Shown: positions 45,385 to 57,300 of the stretch, one piece after another
Layout of the letters: each line of letters begins with the position of its first letter
Numbering within the stretch: the stretch's first letter is position 1
Source: Plantago major
Lineage: Eukaryota > Streptophyta > Magnoliopsida > Lamiales > Plantaginaceae
Direction: 5' to 3'
DNA: 64,000 nt
Assembly (NCBI GenBank): GCA_026545765.1
Contig: CM048840.1
Coordinates: forward strand, 49,774,580-49,838,579
Notes under the pieces: model-generated
What the model saw: only the letters and a program-made list of their open reading frames with translations
What the model was told of the DNA's origin: nothing
The model's database searches: none
Made by a program: the position numbers and the translations under genes

Positions 45385-47244
45385 CTAAGACGAGGGGCCG
45401 GGGGTATTCTGGCTCATATACAAGCGGCAGAGCTCTTCGACCCTCTGATTCATTCGAGCCTGCTCATCCCTGAGAGTTTCAATCTCATTCTGGAGAGGAG
45501 TCACTGCTTCATTCACCATCTGCTCGACCTGCACCTGTGTGTAAACACCACCATGTCCCTGAGATTGCTGGGACACGGAGAAGCTCTTATCCGCCAGTGT
45601 CTCGCCCAAACTACCAAGACCATAAACCCGACCCTTGTTGTCGGGTGGGTTGACCTGTAGAAAGATCCGGTCTTGTTCTTCCACGGACAACTCCTCACCC
45701 TCAAGCAGCCTCTCCGCAATGATCCGCTCCACCTCACTCTGTAATAGTCAAGTGTATACGAAATGAGCTACAATTTCATATTTAATTTATAATACACATG
45801 CATATACAACTGTGACACTTAGCAAATACACATACCGCAATAAGCTCGGACTTCTCATCCACCCAAATGCCGTTCTTCAGCTTCCCCCTCTTCATTTCCT
45901 CTAGGCAAGTCTTGGGTTTGTTCTGGTTCAGCTAAAGAACATTATATATTGCAACAAGTAGTTAGTAAGTTGGTAGGAATGCAAACAAGTGGTAAATTGG
46001 TATAAATGAAAGCAATACACATGTGTACAAATCATGTTGTAATCAGAACACACACACATATATATATACTTACCGACATCTGGCGATCAAGGATGACAAC
46101 GTGACCGTAGTGATGCTGGCGAGCCACTTACAATCTCATGCTCGATCGGTGGTTACTGTTCTTGAAGGACTGATCCTCGACGGTTGTAAGTCTCCAATAT
46201 TCTAGCCACATAGCCCACTCTTCGTCCCCAATATGGCTATACTGTGGCGGATTTCCTTTTTCTCGGTATTTTTTCATGTCAGCCACTATATGCCTATACA
46301 AATCAGAGCCCAAACTCTCGAAAACAGGCCACATCTTGGGAATAAGGCCAGTCGGAATGTAAATTTTTTCTACATTCCAATTCCATTCAAAGTAAAAATT
46401 AATGCCCCAAGGTTACAATTTCAAGATAAACAATGGTGCATTTCACCCAAGTAAGTGGCTAACATACCACACAAATTGTCCTAGAATTTACTAGCACAAT
46501 GGTGACTAACATATCACCCAAATAAGTGGCTAACATACCACACAAATTGTCCTAGAATTTACTAACACAATGGTGACTAACATATCAACCAAGTAAGTGG
46601 CTAACATACCACACAAATTAGTAAACTAGTTCATTAATCGATAGAACAACAAATAAAGCATTGTAACATTTACCACAACAAATTGTAACATTTAAGCTTA
46701 CCCGAAGCTCATCAAAGTAGAAGTGCTTCGTCTCAGGCTTGAGTTTGCTCCACTGTTCGCCTCCCTGGCTCGGCAACTCCCTCCTAAGCTTGAAAATCTC
46801 ATGCAGGTCGTCTGAAGATTGTTGAGGCCACAACCTGCAGTTATCAATGAATTATAGAAGAATACATATATTTATTAGACAATTCATGTGACATATAAAT
46901 AAACACTTATCTTAAGTTATGTTCTACAAATGTATATATAATACTTACTTCCTCCTGCCATTAGGGAACAACACCAACTTCCCTTCCCACGTACCACCAT
47001 CGACGATCTCGGTATAAGGACACCCGTCAGGTGGGTACCGTCCTGGTCCATAACCACCACCACCACCAGACGTCCCAATCCACATGCCGCTGGCAGTCTG
47101 ACCAACATGAGAGTAGCTACTCGATCCAACAGGGCTACTCGATGCACTATGTGGTGAACCCTGGGTCCCACTAGACCTGGGAATTCGTAATTGCACTTTC
47201 TTTGGCGCGGCATCTGCAAAAAAGCATATGACAAACACAAACAA
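45385..47244 (-). pseudogene. CACTA second gene (plant transposase Ptta/En/Spm type), decayed
   Basis: Exons on the minus strand are about 47244-46945 (Gly/Ser/Pro-rich N-terminal part with IPRSSGTQGSPHSASSS), 46833-46690 (MWPQQSSDDLHEIF, GEQWSKLKPETKHFYFDEL), about 46360-46080 (IPKMWPVFESLGSDLYRHIV, WAMWLEYWR, KNSNHRSSMRL then stop, HYGHVVILDRQM), 45934-45838 (KTCLEEMKRGKLKNGIWVD) and 45757-45385 (a coiled coil ending SQNTPGPSS). The last two have GT-AG borders. The layout matches the Ptta/En/Spm protein family (PF03004), thought to bind the subterminal repeats. The stop after SMRL probably inactivates it. Confidence 0.75.
46453..46620. repeat. 71-bp tandem repeat in an intron of the CACTA second gene
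   Basis: The phrase GTGGCTAACATACCACACAA recurs at 46455, 46526 and 46597, exactly 71 bp apart; the third copy is partial. Confidence 0.88.
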
Positions 47245-47322
47245 ATTGTATTAGTATAAATTAAGACATGAATTGGAATGTAATGGGAAAAGCAAGCATA
47301 TAACAATTAAGATACATATAAT

Positions 47323-50300
47323 CTACCATACACACATACTCTGATCCTCGTCACCTATGGTTAAGTCTACATATATGTCTTCGTGCAGGTCAATGTACTC
47401 ATCACGAGCATCTACAGGATTTCTCGCTGTTTCATCGACAACCTCTTCCTTATGAACGTACTCAACTATGGAGCGGGCTTGTATGTGTATCGCTGCCAAC
47501 CAGTCCGCCTTATCACGTTTTAGGCTTGGATATTCAATGAACATCACTTGACGTGCCTGAGCTGCCAAGATAAAAGGTTCGTGCCAATGCAGTACCTCCT
47601 CCTATGGTTAATCTCAACCATTTGATATTGCCGTACACCTCGTACCATTTTGACCGGATCATACCAATCGACATCAAATGAGCGGTTCTTTTCAGAGGCA
47701 CACCGGCATATTCAAGCCTCACAATTCGTTTAAGTTTTCCATAGAAATCAAACAAATCATCACCTCCATCTTGATCAGCCCCTTTCACACACACCCCACA
47801 ATTGCTAGTAGACTTGGACGTGTCAGAATCCATTATGTGAAATCTAAGACCATTTACTATATACGATGGAAAAACGTATACTCGGCTGAATGGCCCCTCT
47901 GCTAAAGACTCTAAGTAAGGACATGTGACTTGGTTTACAGGATCTCGGACATAGTCTCTGAACCAATCAGGAAATTCAATTGGCAACTTCTCTTCAAGCA
48001 GTTCTTTAAGTGTGTCATCTGCCATATTTGGATTATCTTCAGACAACGCTTTTTGAAAACGCTGTGGACATTATGACATGATTAGATAGTAGTTAGAAGT
48101 TCAAATTTATGTGTTATAATAAGTAAGCTGCTCACCTAGCAAAGATCTTCATAAATTTATCAACTTCAGCACAGTTCGAGAGGACATAATAGTGGGCTGC
48201 CTTCACCTCCTTATCATCGACCATTCTGTATTCCTTTCTCCCATAGGTCTACCTGAGATCCTAAATATTGAAAGTGCAACTTCATCATCCTCTTGAACTT
48301 CATACGTGTCTGCATTTCTAGCCAGCCTAGATGCCTTAGTGGGCATGTGGTCTCCAAAGTAATAGCTGCAGAAGATGGCAGCTTCCTGTCTCACGTATGC
48401 ATTGGCCATCGACCCCTCAGGCTTACCTTTGTTGCTAACGTACTTCTTCAATTTTCCCAAGTACCTGTAAGTTGTATATATATTTAGGTAAGATAATGTT
48501 CCTTGGGAAAAAAGAACATTTTAAGTAAATGGATGCCTTCATTACACACCTCTCGAATGGATACATCCATCGATACTGAACCGGTCCAACAAGTCTCGCT
48601 TCATGTGGGAGGTGAACCGGAAAGTGCTCCATAGAATCAAAGAAGCTCGGTGGAAAGATACGCTCGAGCTTGCATAGAATCAATGGTATGTTACTTTCAA
48701 GATTTGCTAACACTTCATCCTCAAGCACCCTTGAGCATAAATTCTTGAAAAATAAGCTCAGATCGGTGAGAGCGCTCCATATAGGCTTAGGTAGTAGTTC
48801 TCGAAGTGCAACAGGGAGAAGCCTCTCCATGAACACATGGCAATCCTGGCTCTTCATCCCATACATCTTTGTCTTCTTCAAATCCACACACCCTCCCAAG
48901 TTCGATGCATAACCGTCGGGGAACTTCAATCCCCTCACCCAATCAAACAAGTTGTTCCTAGCTTCAATGTCAATTGTGTAGGCTGCCTTGGGCCACAGTC
49001 CCTTATCATTCCGCTTTGTCAACTCAGGCCTATTACAAAATGTATCCAACTCAGATCTAGATTTAACGGTATCCTTTGTTTTCCCTTTAATGTTGAAAAT
49101 CGTGTTGAAGCAGTTTTCGAACACGTTCTTCTCAATGTGCATGAAATCCAAGTTTTGACGGATAAGAAGAGTGCTCCAATAAGGCAAGTCCCAGAAGATG
49201 CTTCTCTTCTTCCATCCACAATTTTTGCTAATTTTATCGTTATGCTTCTCCGAACCAAGTTCAGTTACTTTCATAAGACCCAGCCTATCTACCTCTGCAA
49301 GTATCTGTGCACCAGTAAGTCTTGTCGGGGGCCCTTTCATTTCTACTCGACCCTTCAAGAATTGAGCCTTGTTCTTCCTGAACAGATGATCCTTTGGTAG
49401 AAACCTACGATGATCAAACCAACATTCATTTCCGCTCTCTTTCAGTCTAAATGCACTACTGTCGTCCAAACAATGTGGACAAGCATTAAAGCCCGCGGTT
49501 TTCCTTCCATATAGCATGGAGTAAGCTGGAAAATCACTCACGGTCCACAGTAGTGCTGCTCTCAAGTTGAAGTTCTTCTTCGTTGACACATCATATGCTG
49601 GGATACCTTTTTCCCATAACTCGATCAGCTCCTTGATTAGGGGCTGGAAGAACACATCCACCTTTTGTCCTGGATCATATGGACCGGGCACCAAAGCAGT
49701 CAAGAACATGAACGGTTCCTTCATGCACTCACCGGGGGGCAGGTTGTACGATGTCAGCATAACTGGCCAACAAGAGTACTTCCGGTCACTTCCAAAGGAG
49801 TTAAAACCATCTGTATAAAGGCCCAATCATACATTTCTAGACTCCGCTGCAAACTCCGGATAGCTCTCGTCGAAGTGTTTCCATGCGGGTGAGTCTGATG
49901 GATGCTCCATTCTACCCTCTACCGGGATTACTCTCTCCTTGTGCCACCACATTTTATCAGCACAAGCACTTGAAGCGTACAACCTCTTCAAACGAGGTGC
50001 TAGAGGGAAATACCACATTTTCTTATGTGGGAGATTTTTCTTCTGACATTTCTTTGAGGCGCCCACCTTGTAACGCTTGTACCGGTCCTTACCACAAAAC
50101 TTGCACTTCAGTAGATCTTTATCCTCCTCCCAATAAATCATGCACATATCCTCCCAACAATCTATGGTTTCCATGGGCAACCCCATCCCTCGCATCTTTT
50201 TCTTTGCCTGGTAAAAGTTGGTGGGAACTACGTTTGGTTCTGGACAAAGCTCCGACATTACTTGTACCCATTCATTGAAGTTCGATTCAGATTGCTGGCC

Positions 50301-50964
50301 ATTAGCCTTACAACTCATTAGCCGAGCCAACAATGACAATTCGGTGTGCTTACACCCCGGATAAACCGGCTTCTTTGCAGATTCCATCAAGTCGAAGAAC
50401 ACCTGATCCTCAGGATTCGGAGGCTCCTCCCCATCCCCCTCGGTTACTGGCTCCCTAGTGTCCATGAACTCTGGACCCGCAAGATCATATACCATTTGCT
50501 CAACCCGTTCATGGTCATTATTAGCATCAGATATAGAAGTATTTTTGAGTACTTCCCATCACAGTTTCCTGCTTTCTTTTACGCTTCCCCAAATTCTCAT
50601 AATCCATGAACGGCTTGTATGTCTCACCATGAGAAGTCCATAACTCATACTCAGCTACAAACCCCTTACGTTTCAAGTGTTCCACTACCGTTTCTGGAGG
50701 CAAAAATTACTTATTCCTACATTTATACTGGGTGCAAGGGCACTTCATCATCCCCCCACTCAAACAAGTAGTCTGTGTCAGTGCAAAAGCAACGAAGGCA
50801 TCAACCCCTTCCACAAAACTAGGTAAAACTCTGCCATTAACTATCCTTTGGTACATCCATGAACGATCGGTATTCATTGAATAATTATATAACCTGACAC
50901 ATTTGAATTGATTAGATCGAGGTCTGTCATTTATTAAGCTAATTAAACTCATACTTACAAACAT
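47323..50964 (-). pseudogene. CACTA TNP2-type transposase, decayed by a stop codon
   Basis: Parts read in order on the minus strand. An N-terminal transposase-associated domain at about 50880-50707 has DRSWMYQR, FVAFAL and MKCPCTQYKCRN. Then the main frame 50495-48550 includes WWHKERVIPVEGRMEHPSDS, LGLYTDGFNSFGSDRKYSCW, GPYDPGQKVDVFF and NACPHCLDD. After a GT-AG intron YLGKLKKYVSNKGKPEGSMA follows, and then a DUF4216-like part with GLRFHIMDSD and NCGVCVKGAD. The main frame is cut by TGA at 49827-49829 between RNV and LGLYTDGFN, where related proteins have Arg, a single CGA to TGA change. Otherwise the long frame is open. This is the catalytic protein of the element. Confidence 0.88.
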
Positions 50965-51170
50965 TATGATAATAAATCAATTTCAAAATAATTTAATCAA
51001 TTACACAACCCCAAGCTTGAAAACACGTCAACGACCTTACATAATATAAGTTATACTAGCTTCAATTTGAGCATAATGTTTGGTTTTATATATCAACTAC
51101 TAATTACTAGTTATACAAGCCTAAAGACAAAACGGATAAAACTCATTATCCTCTTGCAGCCCCCTCCTCG
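50965..51170. other. Spacer between TNP2 gene and its partial duplicate
   Basis: AT-rich, no ORF of interest. Confidence 0.5.
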
Positions 51171-51488
51171 TCACGTGAACCGCGTCCTACCATAGAAATA
51201 GCATTCCATCAGATCTACATCCTCCTCCCAATACAACATGCACATGTTCCGACAACCGTCTATGATTTCAATAGGCGGCCCCAACCCCCGCCTCTCCCTC
51301 CATTGATCATATGTCATGGACGGTGCTGCCTTGTTTCTACATGTTTCAAATGTGGAAGCACACTTTATCGACCCCTCATTTACAAAAGCCGGATGTGTCA
51401 TCGCGTTTCCTTCAACCCCTTTTACAAAATTCGATTGAACTCTGTTATTTAGAGTACGACGGTACATCCATAAACGATCGGTGTTCAT
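51171..51488 (-). pseudogene. Partial duplicate of the TNP2 5' part
   Basis: The minus-strand frame begins MNTDRLWMYRRTLNNRV, parallel to MNTDRSWMYQRIVNGRV at 50878, and then jumps to GLGPPIEIIDGCRNMCMLYW, parallel to GLPMETIDCWEDMCMIYW at about 50165. So the start and a later piece are joined with the middle missing. It ends in CYFYGRTRFT. Both copies are followed upstream by the same phrase GATTATATAACCTGA.CG. It is a decayed 5' duplication within the element. Confidence 0.78.
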
Positions 51489-52280
51489 TGGATGATTATA
51501 TAACCTGATACGTTTGAATTGATTAGATCGTATTTTTTCAACTCGATTCCCATTTCTTGCATGTTATAAAGTTTTTGTCTCTTACCAAAATTCCCATTAC
51601 AAATAAAGCATTCCAACCCTTTAATACGTTATAAATTACATGCATTTTACGAATGTAATCACCAAATGGTATCAACACACTTCTTTAAATTCTCATAATA
51701 TATAATCTAGTACATGTATAAATTTATCAAATCAAAAAATTGCGCATCTTAATTAACATACTTCACATACTGCATACTTAACATACTTAAATCAAAACTA
51801 CTACATACGTAACATACTTAAATCAAAACTACGTAACATACTTAAATCAAAACTACTACATACTTAACATTATACTAATTAACAATTCAAACAATTGCAC
51901 ATCTCAAAATTAATTAACTAGCTACTAAAAATCCAAATTGACAATCAATATATGTAAAACAATACCTAATATAAACTAAACTAAGTACTACATACTCTCC
52001 ATTTACATGCAATTGCTCAAATTAGTCCAAAGTAACAAAATCCCCAAATTTTAAAAAGTAAGGTTTACCTTCGAATCCGGAGAAAATAGCGGATGAAATT
52101 TGAGATTGATGGTAGAATCGACCTCCTTCTCTCACGAGCTTCGAATAGACACCAACAATGGCCGAAATGGTTGAGACCGGACGGGATTCGATGTGGGCGA
52201 AATGGAGGAAGAAAGGAAGAAGAATGGAGAAAGAAGAAGAAATGGGGGAGAGATGAGCATTCTGCTCGTTTGTTCAGAAC
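51489..52280. other. CACTA right non-coding region with a short tandem repeat
   Basis: AT-rich. Near 51780-51862 the phrase AACATACTTAAATCAAAACT occurs three times. From 52090 to 52260 the sequence is G-rich on the plus strand (promoter-proximal or leader part of the transposase transcript on the minus strand). Confidence 0.55.
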
Positions 52281-52540
52281 TCTAGCGACGGATAGGCCTA
52301 TCCGTCGCTAACAGTCGCTAAATTTAGCGACGGATAGGCCTATCCGTCGCTATATTTTCATTTTTCTTTTTTTTATTTTATTTTCTTTAAATTTTCTTTA
52401 AATTTTGGTCAACTATTTTAGCAACGGATACGACTATCCGTCGCTAGAGTTAGCGACGGATTTTATCCGTCGCTATAGCTAGCGATTCGTCGCTAGCTAA
52501 CAACGGATAAAATTCGTCCCTTACCGTGGCTAAACAGGGG
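52281..52540. repeat. CACTA right subterminal repeat array
   Basis: TAGCGACGGATAGGCCTATCC and related palindromes recur; about eight copies of the GCGACGGAT core in both orientations, as at the left end. Confidence 0.88.
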
Positions 52541-52704
52541 CATTCTTGTAGTGTATTATGTTTAATATGTTAAATATGTATAAATAAAAAAATTTGATGG
52601 CCACATTTGTGCCACAGTCCACTGCATGCAATATTTCAGGATTCAGTCATAGAAATGGCCATAGCAATTTTCTCCTATGCCCACGGCCATTGGTAGAGGC
52701 CTAA

Positions 52705-52778
52705 GATTGTGAGAAATGAATCAGTGCACGCTTATATATGTTGACCCAAAGCTGGATAGGATTGTGACAAATATATAG
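52705..52778. repeat. Duplicated block, copy A, part 3
   Basis: It matches 60650-60712: GATTGTGAGAAATG, GACCCAAA.CTGGATAGG, GACAAATATA. Confidence 0.82.
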
Positions 52779-53300
52779 TGGTTGTTTGGCAAGTGATTAA
52801 AATAGATCGGGTTTAACCGGATTTTAACCGTTAATAGTAATTGAATTATTATTGGGTTTTGAAAAATTGTATTTGGGATGGAATTAAAATTTTATAGGTT
52901 TGATATGTAGGTTATGTAAGAGGTGAATGATTAGTGTAAATAAGATGTGATGGTTATTGATAATTGATAAAATAGATTTGATTGTTTTATTGGTAATGAT
53001 TGGTGTTAAGGTTGTTAAAATTAATTGATTGATTAAATTTAGTTGAAATTTAGTTGAAGGATTGGGAATATATTTTTTATATGGATTAATTTATTGAACA
53101 ATAATAATTAAATATGGACAATAATAATGAAATAGAGGGGGCCGGCATGGGAGGGAGGGAGAGGGGGGCTAGAGAGTAGGTGATGATTTTTAGTTGCCTC
53201 TTTTGCCAATTAAAACTTGTTACTGTTTGAGTGAGTTATCAAATATTAAATGGACCGAGAGGCAATTATAATCACCTCTTAATGGACTGCCAAGCAGCCA
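52779..53300. mobile_element. MITE of the GTTTGGCAAG family, 522 bp
   Basis: The left end is TGGTTGTTTGGCAAGTGATT and the right end, on the other strand, TGGCTGCTTGGCAGTCC. Both sides carry ATAG-like sequence (ATATAG before, GATAG after), and the empty site is present at 60708-60720 (ACAAATATAGTGTCATAGC). The superfamily is not certain. There is no coding sequence. Confidence 0.8.
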
Positions 53301-53540
53301 GATAGTGTCATAGCGGGATCATTTAAGGTTGTTGGACTAGAGGACATAAATGACCAAAACAAAAGGAAATGACAATATTGTTTATTTGAAACTTCTTCCA
53401 AGAAACAAATAGTATTGAAGTTAAAAGATTATGAAAAGCTTTTGGATAATTTCAAAAGGAGACAAGTAAAGTATATATTAGATCTAACAGGAAGAATATA
53501 AAACTAACGATGACTCATGATTTGAACGATATACATTGTC
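53301..53540. repeat. Duplicated block, copy A, part 4
   Basis: It matches 60712-60957: GTGTCATAGCGGGA, CCAAAACAAAAGGAAATGAC, CTTTTGGATAATTTCAAAAG, TGACTCATGATTTGAAC. It ends where MULE-D begins. Confidence 0.87.
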
Positions 53541-53732
53541 AAGGCAGATTTGGTCCACTTCTTTGGGTTCATTGTGACGCGCAAACAGTACAATGTAATC
53601 GTTGGCAATTTTGATCCGGAACTATTTAAAGTTGGCAAGTTTCATACAAAATCGGCTGAGATGGCAGTTTTCTTGATGAGTTGGCAATGAAACCACACTC
53701 TTTCCGCTCTTAGTCAAAAAATTTGACTTCCA
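53541..53732. repeat. MULE-D left terminal inverted repeat
   Basis: It pairs with 58196-58378 with only a few differences and one 9-base indel near 53700-53710. Confidence 0.93.
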
Positions 53733-54314
53733 TATCACAATTTGACATACACATCAGCTGATAATAAAAAAAACGAAAAAAAAAAAGAAGAAAAGAAATG
53801 CCAACAGTCTCTTCAATAGACAAACGGCTATTTTGCCCTAATCCCAAATCAAACACAACACGATTCCACACTGTAAAGGAAGGGAAAGAAGAAAATTTGG
53901 AGAAGAGAAGCCGCTGCCTTTGTTAATCGTAATGCCGTCATTGATTCGACCTCGACTCGACTATTTGTTGTTCTTGCCACCACTTCTAAATGGTTAGTTT
54001 GCTCTGCTCTGTTTTTTTCATGATTGTTTGTGTTTGTGTTTGTGTTTGTGTTTTGGTTTGGGATGAAATCTGATATTGTATGTGAGTATATATAGTGGGT
54101 TTTATGTGGGTTGTGTGAATTGTTTATCTGGAATGGTCCCTCCCTCCCCCATGTGAATAAGGCATGAATGTTGGTTCAGTGGGTAGATATTTGAGTTAAA
54201 GTGTAAAGGTAGGGTATTAAAGTAAGCAAAAATGGTGGTTGATGTGCATTGATTCCTCTTGTCTCCAAATTTGTCTTGTAGTAGCTGAGTTATAAATTAT
54301 TTACTGTTAGTTGA
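53733..54314. promoter_or_regulatory. MULE-D transposase 5' region
   Basis: The stretch between the inverted repeat and the first clear transposase codons. It holds a tandem GTTTGTGTTTGTGTTT run near 54027 and an upstream ATG at 53933 with a short frame. A first exon with an intron up to about 54310 is possible. Confidence 0.45.
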
Positions 54315-57300
54315 ATGTATTCTAAAGTTGGTCATTGTTGTAATGTAGCGCGTGCAAAGAAGTGTTTCACAGTTGGTTTGCACTATGGGGGAAGCTTCAC
54401 TAATCATGAAACAGGGGAACCTACCTATGACTGGGGTAAGGTGAAAAAATGGGACTTTGTTCAATTGAAAGAGCTTACAATGGAGTTGGTGAATAGATTC
54501 TGTGATGAGGTTGGAGTTGGGGATATGAGAAAGTTCCATGTTTACATTGAGGATGCTTGGTTGTTTGTTGGGACTAATAAGCAGTTGAAGGATGCATACA
54601 CAAAATACTGCACCAACCAAGATTTTCATTTGTTTGTTGATGGACCATTGAGGCATGAATCTAGTGATGGTGAGAGTAATCAAGTTGGAGATGATGAGAG
54701 AGGACAAGAAACTTCAACTCCAATGGGAGTACCAACTGTGAATGTCTCAAGTGAAGACAGTGAAGACATTGAATATGATAATGGCAGTTATCATTCAAAT
54801 GAAACTGATGACCAGATTTGGAGTGATAATGTAGATGATAGTGAGGTTCCTGAGCTTGTTTTGCTATCTGAATCTGGGGTAAGGGCTGGTCAGGCTGAGA
54901 GAGAGCAAAATGAAATTGTTGGAGTTGAACAAGACATTGTTGGAGTTGAACAAGATGCAGTTGGAGTTGAACATTGTGAGGCTGAGATTGGAGACCCTAG
55001 GAAGGGAAAGAAGGCAGTTGACAGTGGGACAAGGGAACAAGGTACTGGTAATGGAAGAATGCCTCAAGCATTTGGCAGTGGGACAAGGGAACATGGTAGT
55101 GGTAGTGGTAGAAGGCCACAGGCATTTGGCAGTGGTGAAGGTAGTAGCAAGGCTGCTGCAAAGAACAATGAAGTACCACAGAGTAATGAAGCTTGTGACT
55201 CACATTCTAGCTTTGAGGATGACACTATAGTTCCTGACAGTGAGGATGACTTTGATAGTGCATTAGATTCTGATGATGAGGATGATCTTGAGAGACCTGC
55301 ATCTAGACCTAAGAATATTAGGTTCAACCCTAATAACAAATATGATCCACAGTTTGCTTTAGGCCAGACCTTTGGAGCTAAGTATGTGTTGATGTTGTAC
55401 ATGCACATGCTATTCAGAGTATGCGCCAATTGCATATATTCAGGAATGACAAAACTAGGTTTCAGGTGAGATGTGATGGCTCTCCAAGGTGCTCATGGAG
55501 ATTGAGACTGAGGAAACTGCAAACTGAGGTGAAATATGAGGTGTATGAGTATGATCCAGTTCATACTTGTGTAGAGACTTATGCAGTTGGGAACTTGACA
55601 GCAGCATACCTAGCTGAGAGATTTGTTGAGGAAATAAGGATGAACCCTGCAATGCCAATTGAAGCATTTAGGAAGTTTTGTGAAGATAAGCTTGTTGTGG
55701 ATGTTACATGGGATCAAGCTAGGAGAGGGAAGGAAAAGGCAATCAAACTCATCCAAGGAGATCCTGATGCACAATATGCTAAACTATGGGATTATGCAGA
55801 AGAGTTAAGAAGGAGCAATCCTAACTCAACTGTACTACTTGCTTCACATGACACAGGTATTTGTTAAATGTACTTATAAACTTCAGTCATTCTATACATA
55901 CTAATACATTCAATAACTCTTTACATGATACAGGTGAGTTCAAGTACTTCTACTGCTGCTTTGGTGCACTGAAGAAAGGTTTCAAGTACTGCAGGCCTCT
56001 GGTAGGGATTGATGGTGCTCATCAAAGCTACCCTGCCAAGGGTGTTCTACTTACTGTTGTTGGTGTGGATCCCAATAACAAGCCATACCCTCTTGCATGG
56101 GTTGTAGTAGAGGCTGAGAATAAGGAGTGTTGGTTATGGTTTTTGGAGATGTTGAAAGAAGACTTGGAGCTGTTTCCTGCAACAGATTATACCATTCTAT
56201 CTGACAAGCAAAAAGGCTTGATATTTGCTGTGAATGACAAGCTACATGGAGCTGAGCACAGATTTTGCATTAGACATTTATGGAAGAATTTCTTCAAGGC
56301 AGGTTTCAGGGGAGATGCATATAAGGATGCTCTGTATGATCTCTCTAACTGTACTACTGAGGGGGGGTTTAGGAAAGTAATTGGGGAGTTTGACAAGTTT
56401 GATCCCAAGGCTGTGGAGTGGCTCTCTGATAGGGATGCAATTCATTGGTCTAAGGCATATTTCAGGACATTGCCTAAGTGTGATATGACATTGAATAATG
56501 GATGTGAGTCATTCAACTCCACCTTGGTGCCAGCAAGAGAGAAGCCCATTATAACCATGCTTGAATGGGTGAGGGAATATATGATGACAAGACTCCAAAA
56601 AAGCAGGAACATTTTCTCCTTTTTATCACACCTTTTTATCTCCTATGTTTATACTAATACTTGTATTTTTTATGTGATTTTTAGGGATTTGGCTAAGAAA
56701 AGATGGGGACAGAAGAAGTTCACTCCAAAAATCATGGCCATCATGAGTAAGAACACTAGGAGATTGGGAAGGGTTTCATCTAGAAAGTGTGATGATACTC
56801 ATTATCAGGTATGATTTGCTATGATTGCATTGGTTTATAATGTATATATGTTATCCTAACTATTCCGTTTTTGACATACTTGTGGAATATAGGTGACTGT
56901 TAAGAGAACTGGGAGTATGTACAATGTGGACTTTGAATTTGAAACATGCACTTGTAGGTTACGGCAACTGACAGGTGTAACAGTTTGCATGTTGTTATTG
57001 CTTTAGCTAGGGCAGGGGAGGATCCATATATGTATGTGAGCAAGCACTATGAAGTTGATACCTACCACAAGGTCTATGAATCAGCTATTTATGGGATTAA
57101 TGGTGCTGATTTATGGGGCAATTCAATGTACATTCCTCCTTTACCACCAAACTTTGGTAAGAAGAACAAAGGTGGTAGGCCTGGCAAAGCAAGAAGAAAG
57201 GATGGTGATGAGAAAGATTCACATAGAAGAAAGAAACAAGTGTCTGCTACCAAGCTGAAAAGGAACCAAGGTAAGTTAAGGTGTGGTACATGTGGAATCA

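Larger units (their letters stand above)
44839..52553 (-). mobile_element. CACTA (En/Spm) element, 7.7 kb
   Basis: It begins CACTACAAAAAAACAGGGG and ends, on the other strand, CACTACAAGAATGCCCCTG, flanked by the 3-bp duplication TAT (44836-44838 and 52554-52556). Subterminal arrays of the motif TAGCGACGGATA lie at both ends. Two genes read on the minus strand: a TNP2-type transposase and a second En/Spm-type protein. Both have stops. Confidence 0.95.
44515..52701. mobile_element. Tourist-like PIF/Harbinger MITE, 469 bp, split by a CACTA element
   Basis: It starts GGCCACTCTC and ends GTAGAGGCC, with TAA on both sides (44512-44514 and 52702-52704), the classic PIF/Harbinger target. The empty site GGTTGGGTAAGATTGTGAG is present at 60641-60657. 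Without the CACTA element and its duplication 469 bp remain, with no coding sequence. Confidence 0.82.

Noticed and set aside
46453..46620. Regularly spaced repeats of 71 bp looked at as a possible CRISPR-like array
   Set aside because: Head-to-tail repeat without unique spacers, inside an intron of a plant transposon gene.
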